Shown piece after piece: positions 1-9,098 of a stretch of 64,000 bases of DNA. Both the position numbers and the translations under genes were made by a program. The stretch covers positions 290,640 through 354,639 of the forward strand of contig JADJOY010000001.1 of assembly GCA_016713535.1 (NCBI GenBank), given 5' to 3'. Within the stretch, counting starts at the first letter, position 1. The number at the start of each line of letters is the position of its first letter. The stretch comes from JADJOY01 sp016713535 [NCBI: Deltaproteobacteria bacterium]. GTDB lineage: Bacteria > JADJOY01. The notes beneath the pieces are model-generated. The model worked only from the letters and a program-made list of their open reading frames with translations. It ran no database searches and was not told where the DNA came from.

Positions 1-169
1 GGGCGAGCCGTATACGCAATCATCCTCAGGAGCGGTCGAAACCAAACCGTCGTCGGGCAACTTGCCCGACGAGCGCGGACCACCGTGAACCAGCCTGGGT
101 GTCGAGAGACGTCGAGAAAATGTCCAGATTCCCGGCAAAAGCGACCATGATGGGCGGGCGGACTCGGCC

Positions 170-1603
170 GTGATTCTCCAGCGTCGTGGGTGCGCGATCG
201 CGGCGCTGGTGGGTGCGGTCCCGGTATTCTTTGCCACTCTCGTGGGGCTTGGCTGGGGACGGCCCGCGGAGCTCGAGCTGTTCGCGGCGTGGGTCGCGCA
301 CGGCACGTCGCTGCGCCCCCCGGCGGTCCTGCTCCGATCGGTTCGCGTTGCCGGCCTCGGCTCCTGGCAGACGGGCACCCTGTCCGACGTGCGCGTTCGC
401 GACGGTCGTGTCGTGCGCGTGGCCCCGGCGGGCTCGCTCACGCCCGAGGGAGACGAGCGAGTCGTCGATGGCGCCGGCCGGACCGTGACGCCGGGGCTGA
501 TCGACGCACGATCCCAGATCGTCTTTCGCGACCCACTACGACGTGCGCTTCCGCCCGCGGTTGCGCGCGACAGCCTGCGCGCTCAGGTGAGGTCGGGCGT
601 CACGGCGGTGCGCGATCTCGGCTCGCCGATCGGGCCGGCCGCACGCCTGAGAGTCGCGCTCGGAGCTCGGGTCCTGGGCCCCGCGGCGGAGCTCGGCGGA
701 CCGTGGCTCTCCCTCGAGCCGAACGCGGATCGCTCGGTCGACCCGCACGAGGCAGCCCTCGAAGCGCGCGTGGTTACCTCGTCGCGGGACGTCGTCCGCG
801 CGATCGAGGAGGTTTCGAGAGCGGGAGGGCGATGGCTGGCCGTACGCCCGCCCGCGGACCTCGCGGGGCCTGCAGCGGAGCGGCTCGATGAGATCGCACG
901 AGAAGCCGCCTCCCACGGACTGGCCCTGGCGGTGCGGGCGGTCGACGAGCGCTCGCTGCGCTGGGCGCTTTCGGTGAATGCGCGTTCGCTCGAGGAGCTG
1001 GCCGGCTATCGAGGGGAGATCGCCGAGGAGCTCTTGGGACGGATCGCGAGCTCGGGAGCGGTGGTGGTGCCCCTCGCGAATCTGGTGCGGGTGCGCGAGG
1101 TGGGGTCGAATGGGGAATACGAGCTCGACAAACAGACACGCTGGCTCGGGCGGGCGACGTGGTGGGGAGAGCTGGCGCGTCTGGACCGCCAGATCCGTTC
1201 TCGCCATGACGCTCCAGCCGAGCGCGACGCGGCGCGCGCGAGGATGGAATCGTTCCGGACCAACGTCGCTCGACTCGTCGCGTCAGGGGTTTCGATCGCT
1301 CTGGGAACTGGCTCGCCAGCCGCGTTCGCCTTCCCGGAACGGCCCGGGGACGAGATCGCCGAGCTGAGCAATGCCGGCCTCGTCGGCTCCGCCCTTGCCG
1401 AGGCCTGCACCGTCACGGGGCTGAAGCTCGTGACCGAAGCGGCCGGCACGGGCGCCGTGGTCGCCGGCGCACCCGCGAACCTGGTGGTGTGGGAGTGCGA
1501 TCCGATCCAGGACGCTCACTGTTTCCAGCGGCCGCGGTGGGTCGTCACCCGCGGGGGCGTCGTCGAAGGTCGCCCGACTCAGTCTGCTCGGCCGTTCCTT
1601 TGA
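170..1603 (+). CDS. Membrane-anchored amidohydrolase-fold protein, probably catalytically dead
   Basis: Starts at GTG 170; the first ~30 residues form one hydrophobic helix (signal anchor), then the amidohydrolase fold: a small beta-domain, the landmark PGLID (108-112), the GVTAVRDLG strand (143-151), and a C-terminal return to the beta-domain (APANLVVWE). It resembles imidazolonepropionase-like or Xaa-Pro/Arg dipeptidase relatives. Every metal ligand expected for that family looks replaced: the HxH pair is R114/Q116, the bridging lysine position is R226, the two barrel histidines are R256 and E276, and the aspartate of the GTD motif is G381. Fold assignment is from sequence pattern; loss of hydrolase activity is inferred. 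It converges on the sulfatase-like gene with a 16 bp gap. No frameshift is seen. Confidence 0.75.
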   Translation: MILQRRGCAIAALVGAVPVFFATLVGLGWGRPAELELFAAWVAHGTSLRPPAVLLRSVRVAGLGSWQTGTLSDVRVRDGRVVRVAPAGSLTPEGDERVVDGAGRTVTPGLIDARSQIVFRDPLRRALPPAVARDSLRAQVRSGVTAVRDLGSPIGPAARLRVALGARVLGPAAELGGPWLSLEPNADRSVDPHEAALEARVVTSSRDVVRAIEEVSRAGGRWLAVRPPADLAGPAAERLDEIAREAASHGLALAVRAVDERSLRWALSVNARSLEELAGYRGEIAEELLGRIASSGAVVVPLANLVRVREVGSNGEYELDKQTRWLGRATWWGELARLDRQIRSRHDAPAERDAARARMESFRTNVARLVASGVSIALGTGSPAAFAFPERPGDEIAELSNAGLVGSALAEACTVTGLKLVTEAAGTGAVVAGAPANLVVWECDPIQDAHCFQRPRWVVTRGGVVEGRPTQSARPFL

Positions 1604-1619
1604 GCGCGCGATCGCCGCC

Positions 1620-3338
1620 TCAGAACCGAAAGCGAACGTCGGCCGGCGCACAGTCGGGGCGACCCGCCAGGACCACCTTCACGTGCCACGGGTTGAAGTC
1701 GCGGAAGGATTGCCAGACGCTGCGCGGAAATGGGCCGAACTCCTGGTGATTGCCCATGACTGGCATCCGGCCGACGGTGTGGAATCGGCCCTTGCCCAGC
1801 TCGTACTGGAGCTCGTAGCGAGCATCGGCGGCACCGGACCAGCGAGCCCGGACGACGCCTCCGTGGTCGTCGAAGAGGATCGTGGAGCCGTCCACCGGTT
1901 CCTCGACGACCGGACACGGCGATTGCGCCGGATCGGCCGCTTCAGCCACGTCCGGATCGATACGGCAATGGCCAAGCAGGAACCCAGGGTCCCACGTCGC
2001 CAGGTATTGCGCGAGCTCGGCCCCGAGCTCGGCCTCCCGCGCTTCGCCGGATCCAGCGAGGTCGGTGCGCTCGCCAGGGTCGACTCGGGTGTGGAAGAGC
2101 CGGGGGTGCGACCCACCGCAACTGACGACGAGCTTCCAGCCATCGTCGCGCACGCCGGCGAGGCGCTCGCCGTCTCGTGCAGGCGGCGTCTGATAGCCGG
2201 CGATCGCGGTCTCGAGGATCGCTGGCGCGGGCGGGAGACGCTCACCGCGGACAGCCGGCATGAGGCTCCGGCCGTCCAGTCCCGAGGGTAGGTCGAGCCC
2301 CAGCTCCTCCAGCACGGTGGGGAGGACGTCGACACCGCGAGCGGGATCGGCTACGCGTCGTCCACCGTGCCGTCCACCGGGAAACCGGATCAGCAAGGGG
2401 ATCCGGATGAGCTCCTCGTGAAGGGACGCGCTCAGCGTCGTCGACGCATGCCCGACCCAGCCGTGATCGAAGAGCTCCTCCCCGTGATCGGCGCTGATCA
2501 CGATCAGCGAACTGTCGATGAGCCCTCGCCCCCGGAGGTCGTCGAGGAACGCGCCGAGCCACGCGTCCATGGTCCGCACTTCGCCGTCGTAGAGCTGGAT
2601 CACGGTGTCGCGGTCGGCCGGCATCGAGAACCCGACGCTGTCGCGTGGCACGATCACGTCGTTCCGTACGGCGGTGAGGCCCGGCGACTCGTGTGGCCCG
2701 AGAGGTTCCGCCTCGGGCCACACCGCGGCCAGCGCGTCGCGTGACGGTTGGTAGGGAAGGTGGACGTACCGGTAGTGGTACCAGAGGAAGAACGGCTCCT
2801 CGACGCCATGGGCCAGCCAGCGAGTCGCTTCGTCCGAGCCCGAGCCTTCGTCGAAGAACTGCTTGAGCGGCGGTCCGAAACCGAGGTTCATGTAATTCGG
2901 GATCGAGGTCAGGTAGACGAGGTTGGGGACGCGATAGCCGGCCTCGGCCAGGACTGTCGCCAAGGTCGCGGTACCGGCCGGAGCGCTCGCCGCCGGCCCG
3001 ACCACGCGGTGGCGCACGGCGAACAGCCCCGTGAGCAGGCTGACCAGCCCCGGGCTGGTCCAAGCGCTCGATGCGACGGTGTCGTCGAACACCACCGCGG
3101 AGGCGGCGAAGCGATCGAGGTTCGGGCTGGTCGGGCGCCCGTAGCCGTAGATGCCCAGGTGATCCGGGCGCAGCGTGTCGACTGTCAGGAGGATCACGTT
3201 GGGGCGCGCCGCGCCGGACCCGGGCGCCGGAAGGGGCGGGATGGAAAGTGGCTTTCGCGTGGCGAGCCACGCCCCGCCCGCGATCAGAGCGAAGCAGACG
3301 GCGGCAAGCGCCAGCGCGGCGGCATTTCTGCGGCGCAT
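1620..3338 (-). CDS. Sulfatase-like (alkaline phosphatase superfamily) membrane-anchored enzyme
   Basis: An N-terminal hydrophobic helix precedes a sulfatase-type domain. Metal-site motifs are intact: NVILLTVDTLR near the start of the domain and VISADHGEELFDHG further on, followed by a conserved GHA histidine. The nucleophile region reads SAWTSPGLVSLLTG, so there is no Cys/Ser-x-Pro-x-Arg formylglycine signature; a threonine would be the nucleophile, as in phosphoglycerol-transferase-like members. Substrate cannot be told from sequence. ATG 3338 is chosen; an in-frame TTG at 3353 would add five residues. It lies 26 bp downstream of the unknown exported-protein gene on the same strand, probably as one operon. 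Confidence 0.8.
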   Translation of the reverse strand: MRRRNAAALALAAVCFALIAGGAWLATRKPLSIPPLPAPGSGAARPNVILLTVDTLRPDHLGIYGYGRPTSPNLDRFAASAVVFDDTVASSAWTSPGLVSLLTGLFAVRHRVVGPAASAPAGTATLATVLAEAGYRVPNLVYLTSIPNYMNLGFGPPLKQFFDEGSGSDEATRWLAHGVEEPFFLWYHYRYVHLPYQPSRDALAAVWPEAEPLGPHESPGLTAVRNDVIVPRDSVGFSMPADRDTVIQLYDGEVRTMDAWLGAFLDDLRGRGLIDSSLIVISADHGEELFDHGWVGHASTTLSASLHEELIRIPLLIRFPGGRHGGRRVADPARGVDVLPTVLEELGLDLPSGLDGRSLMPAVRGERLPPAPAILETAIAGYQTPPARDGERLAGVRDDGWKLVVSCGGSHPRLFHTRVDPGERTDLAGSGEAREAELGAELAQYLATWDPGFLLGHCRIDPDVAEAADPAQSPCPVVEEPVDGSTILFDDHGGVVRARWSGAADARYELQYELGKGRFHTVGRMPVMGNHQEFGPFPRSVWQSFRDFNPWHVKVVLAGRPDCAPADVRFRF

Positions 3339-3364
3339 GGGGCGACCGACCAAAGCCCGCGCGT

Positions 3365-4240
3365 TCAGCGCAGAGGGCCGAGGGTGGCTCGATCGGTGGC
3401 CGTCACGTCGATCGGGCGCGGGAGGACCGTCGTCGCCCCGCCGCGTACGACGACCATGGTCAGGTCGGGCGCCGCGATGAACTGTTTCGAGAGCGCCTCG
3501 ATTCCGCTCAGCGCTGGCAGCGGTATCGACTCGGTCGAGACGAAGCGAAGGCGCGCCCCGTCGTCACGGAGCTCGCTGAGGAACAGCCCCTTCGCGTTCC
3601 GGACCTCGCCGCTTCCCCGGATCCTGTAACTGGCCTGGTAGGAGAGCTCTGCGAACCACCGCTCGCCAGCGCGGAAGCCACTCTTCACCGCGACCCCGAA
3701 GTGCATCGTCTCCGCGGCCGCCGCGGAAGCGTGCGCCTGGTCGAGGTGCTCGGCCCGACTCTGGCCGCTCGGTCCGCGGAACTGTTCGTCGAAGAACGGT
3801 GCGATGTCGTCTGCAATCCCAGAGCTCGACGCCCCCCCGAGCTGCGCGGCGAACTGTTCCAGGCGGGCAGCGTCGCTGCTCCCGGGCGTGATCGCCACCG
3901 CGTCGATCGGTAGAGGTAACAGCACGACCAGCGACGGATCGTCGCCGTCGGGGTCGAGGATCACGGAGAGTCGGTAGCGGCCCGACGCCAGCCCGTCGCC
4001 GCGGAACCCGCGTCCCCAGCCTTCGATCATCTGGTCCGGGGCCGACCCGCCCGATGAGCGCAAGGGCGTGAGAAAGACCCGATACCGGCTCGCGCCGGCC
4101 ACCGATCCCGCGACGGAGCCAGTCGTGGGGACCGAGGCGACGCCGGTGTTTCGATCGACCAGGCCGGCGCCTAGGGCGACGACCGCGAACAGCAGCGAGC
4201 CCGCGAGTGCGCGAACGTCGAGCGTCTCGATCGGCGTCAT
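3365..4240 (-). CDS. Unknown exported or membrane-anchored protein
   Basis: This 291-residue protein begins with a hydrophobic segment (roughly residues 10-27) consistent with a signal peptide or anchor. I recognise no family. The rest is mixed beta-rich sequence with an alanine-rich stretch near the middle (HASAAAAETMHFGV) and a GERWFAELSYQASYRI strand-like segment. It is the first gene of a two-gene minus-strand unit with the sulfatase-like enzyme, so it may act on the same envelope process, but that is inference from position only. Confidence 0.6.
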   Translation of the reverse strand: MTPIETLDVRALAGSLLFAVVALGAGLVDRNTGVASVPTTGSVAGSVAGASRYRVFLTPLRSSGGSAPDQMIEGWGRGFRGDGLASGRYRLSVILDPDGDDPSLVVLLPLPIDAVAITPGSSDAARLEQFAAQLGGASSSGIADDIAPFFDEQFRGPSGQSRAEHLDQAHASAAAAETMHFGVAVKSGFRAGERWFAELSYQASYRIRGSGEVRNAKGLFLSELRDDGARLRFVSTESIPLPALSGIEALSKQFIAAPDLTMVVVRGGATTVLPRPIDVTATDRATLGPLR

Positions 4241-4382
4241 GCGCGGGGTCGTCGTGGCTGTACGGACCTGGCGGGGGAGGCCGGCTGTCGAGACCTTACC
4301 ACAGGCGCCGGATCCGGCAGCGAGCTCACGGTCCGGGGAGGGCCAGACCGCGCGAGCGCCGTCGATTCGACTGTGTTTTCCC

Positions 4383-4411
4383 TTGACACACGAGTGCGCC
4401 AGCCCTAGGAT
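4383..4411 (+). promoter_or_regulatory. Sigma70-type promoter of the LysM gene
   Basis: TTGACA (4383-4388), a 17-base spacer and TAGGAT (4406-4411) fit the housekeeping consensus. It lies 115 bases upstream of the LysM gene ATG in the divergent gap between two genes. Confidence 0.6.
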
Positions 4412-4526
4412 GCCGCCGAAATCTTGGAAATCCAGTGGTTTATCCAGAAATCTGGAGAGCCCGATCGAAGCTTTTTCGCGGTCCTGACGGGAGCGCTTGG
4501 CCGATGGGGCACGACAAGGGGGAGCA

Positions 4527-5674
4527 ATGAGGGACGGCGTGCGGAGCGCACTTTCCGTTCTCCTGATGGGAGCCGTGTGGTCGACCGCATCTTCGCCTGC
4601 GCCGGTTCGGGCCGAGGACGCTGGTGAAGCTGCACCACCCGAGGCGGCGTCGGTCTCGGCTGCGCCGGCCGCTGTCGCCCCGGCGTCGGACGCCCTGCAA
4701 CCGGTCTACGTGGTGAAGGAGGGTGACACGCTCTCCGCGCTCGCGCAGCGATGCCTCGGTGACGGCAATCGCTGGCACGAGATTCATCACAAGAATCCGC
4801 AAGTGAAGAACCCCACTGGATCTACCCCGGGGATGAGCTGATCCTGGATTGCCCGCCGTCGGGTGGCGCCGCGAGTGCCGTCGCCACGGCAGCGCCCGCT
4901 GCGGCTCCCGAGGCAGCGCCCGCGGAGACCGAGACCGTTCCGGCCGGCGAGGACGCGGCCGGTGCCGCCAAGCCGCTCGTGCAGCCGGGGCCGGGTGCGA
5001 CGGCCTTCCGTGTGACCGAGTCGCAGTACGCCTACATCACCCCGCGCCGCGAGCTGCCGGTGGCGGTGATCGCCGGCAACATCGATGCGCTTGCGCATTA
5101 CGGCCAGAACCAGCGCGTCTATCTGAACGAGGGGAAGGACTCCGAGTTCCAGGTTGGCGATCGGTTCTCGATCTATCGCGATGCCGAGCTGGTCGTGCAC
5201 CCGGTCACGGGGGCGAAGCTCGGGTACATGACCCGGATCCTCGGCGACCTCGTGATCGAGGAGGTTTCCGAGCAGAGCTCGATCGGACGCATCATCCAGG
5301 CCTTCGATCCGATCTCCCCCGGGGACGCGTTGGCCCCGTTCATTGACGTCGACGCCTCGGTGGCGCCGGTGGACAGCGAGCGCGCGCTGACGGGTGTGAT
5401 CGTCGGTTCCCCGGCCATCAGCATGGATCTGGTCGAGCGCCGCAGCTTCTTTCTGGACAAAGGCAAGAAGGACGGCGTGAAGACTGGAAACGTCGTGGCG
5501 ATCTACCGGACCGGAGTGGTCACCGCGGATCCGGTCACGGGACACGAACTGGCGCTTCCGCGCGAGCTGATCGGCAAGGCGATCGTGTTCCGCGTCGAGG
5601 AGGACACCGCCTCCGCTTGGGTGTTCGCGAGCAGCCGGAACCTCCGCCTCGGCGACCAGGTCAGCTTCGAGTAG
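4527..5674 (+). CDS. Exported LysM-domain protein (one-base frameshift)
   Basis: Start ATG 4527 follows a GGGGGA ribosome site. A signal peptide (residues 1-27, ending near VRAEDAG) is followed by a LysM domain beginning VYVVKEGDTLSALAQRCLG, the usual peptidoglycan-binding motif. The frame breaks in the C-run at 4811-4814: one missing C restores PHWIYPGDELILDCPP, the end of LysM, and an uninterrupted 382-residue protein. The C-terminal half carries two similar segments, each with an IYR core followed by a PVTG motif (near 5172 and 5508), which looks like an internal duplication. Probably periplasmic and envelope-associated; exact role unknown. A strong terminator follows. Confidence 0.8.
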
Positions 5675-5717
5675 TCCGTGGTCAGGCGATCCTCCGCAGG
5701 ATCGTCCTGAGACGCCG

Positions 5718-5757
5718 ACGGGCCTCGCGACCTTGGTCGCGAGGCCCGTTTCGTTTG
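5718..5757. terminator. Rho-independent terminator between convergent LysM and nrdJ genes
   Basis: A perfect 15-base inverted repeat (5718-5732 with 5735-5749) and a two-base loop are followed on the plus strand by TTTCGTTT. The T-tract faces the LysM gene. Confidence 0.85.
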
Positions 5758-5841
5758 CAGGACGCGCGTTGCGTCGTGCGGTCGGGCGAGCCGACGATTC
5801 CCCGGGGGTGAGCGGACGCGCGGAGAGTCAGCGGCTGTCCT

Positions 5842-8589
5842 TCAGCACTCGGAATACCCACACGAGAAGCACTTGAAGCACCCATCGACGTTGGCGGCGG
5901 TGGCGTTTCCGCAGTCCGGGCAGACCTGCATGAACGCGCCGCCCGAGGCCGAGCTGCTGCGAGCGCGAGGTTCGCCAGTGCCGAGCGCTGGCGCGCCGGC
6001 GTCCGGCGCGCCAGGACCGCTCGGCACGACCATCGGTCGCGACTGATCGAGGTGCTCGAGGAGCTTCTCGAGGCAGCGACCGATACCGTCCGGGACACTC
6101 CGGACTCGATCGGGGCCGAAGCCGACCGAACGACTGGTGGCGATCCCACGGATTTGCTCGATCGCCAGCTCGAGGCGCGTCCGCGAAGGAATCTCGACGT
6201 TTAGACGGAGCAGCAAACTGATGAGGCGACCCATGGCGTCGGTATCCGCGTCGGTGTCGCTGCCTGCTTTCGAGAGGGTCACGAAGACGTCGAACGGCGA
6301 GCTCGTCCCAGGCTCGGTGTTGAGCGTGACGTGAACTCGCCCGATCGGAGGCTGTACCGAGTGGGTGAAACCCTGGCGAGGAACCGGCGGCAGCCGCTTG
6401 ACCGGCTCGATGACGAGGGGCTTGGAGGGAGCCTGAGGGGCGGCTGCGACGGCGCTGGGCTCGGCCTCCGGCAGCTTCACCAGAACCTGCTCCTCGCGGG
6501 ACCGATCCCGGTACACGGTGCCGCCCTTGCACCCGAGCTCGTAGAGCTTGCGGTAGAAGGTCTTGACGTCCTCGACCGAGAAGTCGTGCGGCAGGTTGCA
6601 GGTCTTCGAGATGGCTGAGTCCACGTACTTCTGGGCGACGGACATGACCTCGACGTGGTCGAGGGGGCTCAGGTCCTCTGTAGTCCGGAACTGTCCGGGA
6701 AGCTCAGTCGTGGTGGGAGCGAGGCCCATCTCGCGACAGTAGTCGGTCACGACGGCTTCGTTGACGATGTGCGATCCCAGGCGTCCGCGTCGCTCGAACT
6801 GGAACATGAAGAACGGCTCGATGCCGGTGCTGGTCGCCATCATCGTGCCGGTGGTCCCGGTGGGGGCCACGGTCAGCAAGGTGACGTTGCGCACCCCGTG
6901 GTTGCGGATGCGCTCGCGAAGCCGCTCGGGAAGGTTGCGCGTGAAGTCGCTCTCCAGGAACCGGTCGGCGACGAAGCGCTGGAACGGTCCCTTGATGCGG
7001 GCGAGCTCCACCGATTCGTCGATCGCCGAATCACGAACCGTTTCGAAGACCTTGTCCACCACGGACAGCGCGAGTCGGGAGCCGTAGGGAACGCCGATCT
7101 TGACCAGCAATTCGGCCAGGCCCATGACGCCCAGCCCGACGCGGCGCTCGGTCTTCTGCTGTCGCTCGTTCTCGACGAAGAAGTAGGTCGTCGAATCGAT
7201 CACGTTGTCGAGGAAGTGAATGCCGGTTTGGGTCATTCTGCGGAGCTTGTCGAAGTCGACCCGCTCGATCGCCCGCTCGACGGCCTCGGCCTTGGCGCGG
7301 GCGGATCCGTTGGCGCCGCCCGAATTCGCATCGAGGGCGTCGTCGCCGAGGGTCGGCCAGAACTGGATCCCATCCGGCGACGTACGCACGAACTCGGCGA
7401 GGTTGAGCGCGCCGAGATTACACACGCCCCAAGGCGGAAGCGGCTGCTCGCCACACGGGTTCGTGCAACGGATCGGCTGGTAGTAGTGGCTGTTCGAGTA
7501 GCGGTTGACCCGATCGACGAAGAACAGCCCCGGCTCCGCGGAGGCCCAGGCAGACTCGCAGATCTGGTCGTAGAGCGACCGCGCCTTGACGGTGCGGTAG
7601 GTCGTGACGGACTTCCCGGCGGCCTTCCAGGCCTCGAGATTGCCGTCCCAGATCTTGTCGTAGTCTGGGTCGCTCCGATCGGGGAACACGAGCGGCCAGT
7701 CGGCGTCTTGCTCGACGGCTTGCATGAACGAATCGGAGATGCCCACCGAGATGTTGGCATTGTCGAGGACGCCGGCCTTGCGTTTGGCCGAGATGAAGCC
7801 CTCGATGTCGGGGTGCCAGATCTCCATGATGATCATCAGCGCGCCGCGGCGACTGCCGCCCTGTTCGACCTTCCCCGTGATGAACGAATAGAGGTCGGCC
7901 CAGGACACCGCACCGGACGAGCGGCCGTTGACGCCCACCACCGAGTCGTAGCGCGGTCGAAGGCTCGACACGTTGATGCCGACGCCGCCCCCGCGGCTCA
8001 TGATCTCGAACTGCTGTGCAGCCGTTTCGAGGATTCCCTTGCGTGAGTCCTTCGGGCTCGGGATCACGAAGCAGTTGTAGAACGTGAGGTCGCCCGGAGC
8101 CCCGGCGCCCGCCAGGATGCGCCCACCGGGAATGAACGTGCGGTTGGCGAGCGCTTCGAAGAAGCGAGCCTCAGCGCGCCGACGATCGGCATCGTTGCTT
8201 TCGGCTTGGGCGATCGCGGCGGCGACCCGCTTTGCCATCTGATTCCACGTCAGCTCGAGCGGCTTGTCGACGTAATCCATCGACAGGCTGAGGGGCACCG
8301 CCTGCGTGTCGTTGCGCGGACGTACCGCTACCTCGCTTCGGTCGGAATGGACGGCCGCGACCACGCCGATCTCGCGCTGTCGCCACTTCTCGTCTTCATG
8401 CGGATTGGGGCAATAGACGACCACGTCACCGACTGCGATGTCTCGCTTGTTCGATGACTTGAGCGCGTACCGATCCAGGAAGATCTTCTCGGCGAGCTCG
8501 GTGCGGAAATCTCCGGCCTCGGGGGCCGGGGTGACGGGAGTCGTGGCAACGGGCTGACTCTCGACGGTGCCCTTGAGCAACATGGTCAT
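5842..8589 (-). CDS. nrdJ: Adenosylcobalamin-dependent (class II) ribonucleotide reductase
   Basis: Reduces ribonucleotides to deoxyribonucleotides with a B12-generated thiyl radical, so it needs no oxygen-dependent partner subunit. Starting from ATG 8589, which has a GAGGAAAGG ribosome site, the protein is 915 residues. The active-site set is complete: N377, radical cysteine C379 and E381 in NPCGEQ, redox pair C173 and C390, and the APTGTTGTMM phosphate loop. The C-terminus ends in a CPDC...CFKCFSCGYSEC cysteine cluster typical of the longer NrdJ forms. The frame stays open upstream to 8865, but that extension is Arg/Pro-rich and begins at the promoter, so I reject it. Control by NrdR is suggested by two boxes upstream. 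Confidence 0.95.
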   Translation of the reverse strand: MTMLLKGTVESQPVATTPVTPAPEAGDFRTELAEKIFLDRYALKSSNKRDIAVGDVVVYCPNPHEDEKWRQREIGVVAAVHSDRSEVAVRPRNDTQAVPLSLSMDYVDKPLELTWNQMAKRVAAAIAQAESNDADRRRAEARFFEALANRTFIPGGRILAGAGAPGDLTFYNCFVIPSPKDSRKGILETAAQQFEIMSRGGGVGINVSSLRPRYDSVVGVNGRSSGAVSWADLYSFITGKVEQGGSRRGALMIIMEIWHPDIEGFISAKRKAGVLDNANISVGISDSFMQAVEQDADWPLVFPDRSDPDYDKIWDGNLEAWKAAGKSVTTYRTVKARSLYDQICESAWASAEPGLFFVDRVNRYSNSHYYQPIRCTNPCGEQPLPPWGVCNLGALNLAEFVRTSPDGIQFWPTLGDDALDANSGGANGSARAKAEAVERAIERVDFDKLRRMTQTGIHFLDNVIDSTTYFFVENERQQKTERRVGLGVMGLAELLVKIGVPYGSRLALSVVDKVFETVRDSAIDESVELARIKGPFQRFVADRFLESDFTRNLPERLRERIRNHGVRNVTLLTVAPTGTTGTMMATSTGIEPFFMFQFERRGRLGSHIVNEAVVTDYCREMGLAPTTTELPGQFRTTEDLSPLDHVEVMSVAQKYVDSAISKTCNLPHDFSVEDVKTFYRKLYELGCKGGTVYRDRSREEQVLVKLPEAEPSAVAAAPQAPSKPLVIEPVKRLPPVPRQGFTHSVQPPIGRVHVTLNTEPGTSSPFDVFVTLSKAGSDTDADTDAMGRLISLLLRLNVEIPSRTRLELAIEQIRGIATSRSVGFGPDRVRSVPDGIGRCLEKLLEHLDQSRPMVVPSGPGAPDAGAPALGTGEPRARSSSASGGAFMQVCPDCGNATAANVDGCFKCFSCGYSEC

Positions 8590-8827
8590 CGGCGGGACCT
8601 TTCCTCGTCGGTAGTAGGGGCGGAGGCGGCGTCGAACGTGGTCGACGGACTGGGCGAGAAGCGAAGCTGGTGGCTCCAGCACGCGTGAGCCGGGTGTCCA
8701 GGAAGGCCGGCGGGATCCGAGACTCGCGCCGCGAAACCCGAGTGCGATCGCATGGGTGCGCCGCCGTTTCGAGTCACCAAGGCCCCCTCCGGACCACCAG
8801 AGCGGTCCGGCGAAGAATCTGCGAAAT

Positions 8828-8875
8828 CCACAAGATAGGGTAGGGTGTGAACCGGGCCACCACAAGGCGTAGTGG
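8828..8875 (-). promoter_or_regulatory. Tandem NrdR-like boxes upstream of nrdJ
   Basis: On the minus strand the two sites read CCACTACGCCTTGTGG (8860-8875) and CTACCCTATCTTGTGG (8828-8843). Both fit the right half of the NrdR box consensus (TwGtgt), and the first is nearly palindromic. They are 32 bp apart centre to centre, three helical turns, as in known NrdR operators, and the promoter-proximal box overlaps the expected transcription start. The identification is by eye. Confidence 0.6.
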
Positions 8876-8880
8876 CGGCG

Positions 8881-8909
8881 AGAGTACCGACCGCCCCGGA
8901 CCTTGTCAA
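8881..8909 (-). promoter_or_regulatory. Sigma70-type promoter of nrdJ
   Basis: On the minus strand: TTGACA (8904-8909), a 17-base spacer, TACTCT (8881-8886). Transcription would start near 8874, leaving a leader of about 285 bases before the nrdJ ATG. I found no cobalamin riboswitch core in that leader. The 8590-8827 stretch holds only a short GGACC/GGTCC hairpin near 8790-8815. Confidence 0.6.
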
Positions 8910-8962
8910 GGAAATTCAGGATTCAGCGCGCGCCGTGCTTAGCGCGCGTCAGCAGTCGTCGA

Positions 8963-8992
8963 TTGACGTTACCTGGCACCTGCTCGTACCCT
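8963..8992 (+). promoter_or_regulatory. Possible promoter for the 9099-11382 gene set
   Basis: TTGACG (8963-8968), an 18-base spacer and TACCCT (8987-8992), about 107 bases before ATG 9099. It is divergent from the nrdJ promoter. Confidence 0.35.
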
Positions 8993-9098
8993 CGCCGCGC
9001 CGCATGCGGACGCATACCGGAAGCCACGCCTGAGACCACGGCTCGGCGCGGCGACGTTCGTGTTCGACCGCGGTGCCGACAGGCGGGACGCCGACTCG

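Noticed and set aside
6655-8046. 463-codon open frame opposite nrdJ
   Set aside because: It mirrors nrdJ codons in a GC-rich gene, has His/Arg/Gly-rich composition and no recognisable motif.
8590-8860. Cobalamin riboswitch upstream of nrdJ
   Set aside because: I looked for a B12-box-like core in the leader and did not find one.
8590-8865. In-frame N-terminal extension of NrdJ
   Set aside because: It begins at the transcription start, is Arg/Pro-rich and lacks a ribosome site, while ATG 8589 has a good one.
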